Source: Desulfosporosinus fructosivorans (GTDB taxonomy: Bacteria > Bacillota > Desulfitobacteriia > Desulfitobacteriales > Desulfitobacteriaceae). From it: a DNA stretch of 64,000 nt. The stretch spans positions 1 through 64,000 of the forward strand of contig NZ_SPQQ01000008.1 in assembly GCF_004766045.1 (NCBI RefSeq), given 5' to 3'. Below, piece after piece: positions 63,843 to 64,000 of the stretch. How positions within the stretch are numbered: position 1 is the stretch's first letter; each line of letters begins with the position of its first letter. The translations under genes and the position numbers were made by a program. The notes under the pieces are model-generated. The model saw nothing but the letters and a program-made list of their open reading frames with translations. It had not been told where the DNA came from and ran no database searches.

Positions 63843-64000
63843 ATGAACTTTAAGACACAAGAGATCACGAAATATTTCAGGAGTGCTGTAGCAGCGCAAT
63901 CAAACAAAGAAATTGTTTTTAAGGATAACCCTTTTCAGATGGTCGAAGCAGCAGAATTGCTGCAAGGAAGAATTAATCCGCAAGCCACTCAAGAACTATT
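63843..64000 (+). CDS. Start of an unknown gene cut by the window edge
   Basis: ATG at 63843 opens a frame that stays open to the end of the window (52 codons: MNFKTQEITKYFRSAVAAQS and on). GAGGAAAA stands before the ATG. It is on the Wadjet strand about 140 nt downstream of jetD, so it may be another defence gene, but the family is not recognisable from this part. Confidence 0.55.
   Translation, partial: MNFKTQEITKYFRSAVAAQSNKEIVFKDNPFQMVEAAELLQGRINPQATQEL

Overview
The window looks like part of the chromosome of an anaerobic, low- to mid-GC Firmicute of the Desulfosporosinus/Desulfitobacterium type (Clostridia, Peptococcaceae). This is an inference. It rests on strong AGGAGG ribosome binding sites, a HdrD-like iron-sulfur protein, two sets of corrinoid-dependent methyltransferase genes with a RACo-type activator, a cobalamin riboswitch before cobTUS, a SAM-I (S-box) riboswitch, many GTG/TTG starts and a small DUF134/DUF5320 pair. 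No rRNA, tRNA or CRISPR array was seen.

Layout. 0-3.5 kb: a likely IS200/IS605 right end, a mono-cluster ferredoxin, a HdrD-like protein, then DUF5320 and DUF134; the ferredoxin and DUF5320 genes share the same palindromic operator-promoter. 4-5.3 kb: an MFS transporter. 5.4-7.1 kb: a corrinoid protein and a URO-D-type methyltransferase. 7.5-13.7 kb: a SAM methyltransferase and a TetR / adaptor lipoprotein / RND pump set. 14-20.7 kb: the main corrinoid operon (eroded URO-D copy, two URO-D methyltransferases, corrinoid protein, RACo-like activator, CobW stub). It ends in a DUF5714 gene that appears to be read through a UGA codon as a selenoprotein. 21-34.4 kb: housekeeping and membrane genes, then cobT-cobU-cobS (minus strand) behind a cobalamin riboswitch and terminator. 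34.6-38 kb: a CorC-type protein and an asparagine synthase. 38.1-43.9 kb: a three-gene McrBC-like defence operon (SAP-like/coiled-coil protein, McrB-like AAA+ GTPase, DUF2357 nuclease) plus one unknown gene. 44-56 kb: a scrambled region with an orphan SAM riboswitch, gene fragments, a 46-bp direct repeat, a frameshifted ABC-F gene, a Phd-Uma2 fusion and a HEPN/MNT pair. 56.9-63.7 kb: a complete Wadjet (jetABCD) operon, followed by the start of another gene cut by the window edge.

How it fits together. The corrinoid genes describe a system that takes methyl groups from a methylated substrate, passes them to a corrinoid protein and reactivates that protein by an ATP-dependent reductase; cobTUS would supply the lower-ligand steps for the cofactor. 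The right third is a defence and recombination zone holding two anti-DNA systems, a toxin-antitoxin pair and debris of other genes. The observation I consider newest is the candidate selenocysteine codon at 19945-19947, followed at the canonical distance by a GGUC-loop hairpin; the conserved DUF5714 zinc-ribbon downstream has no other usable start.
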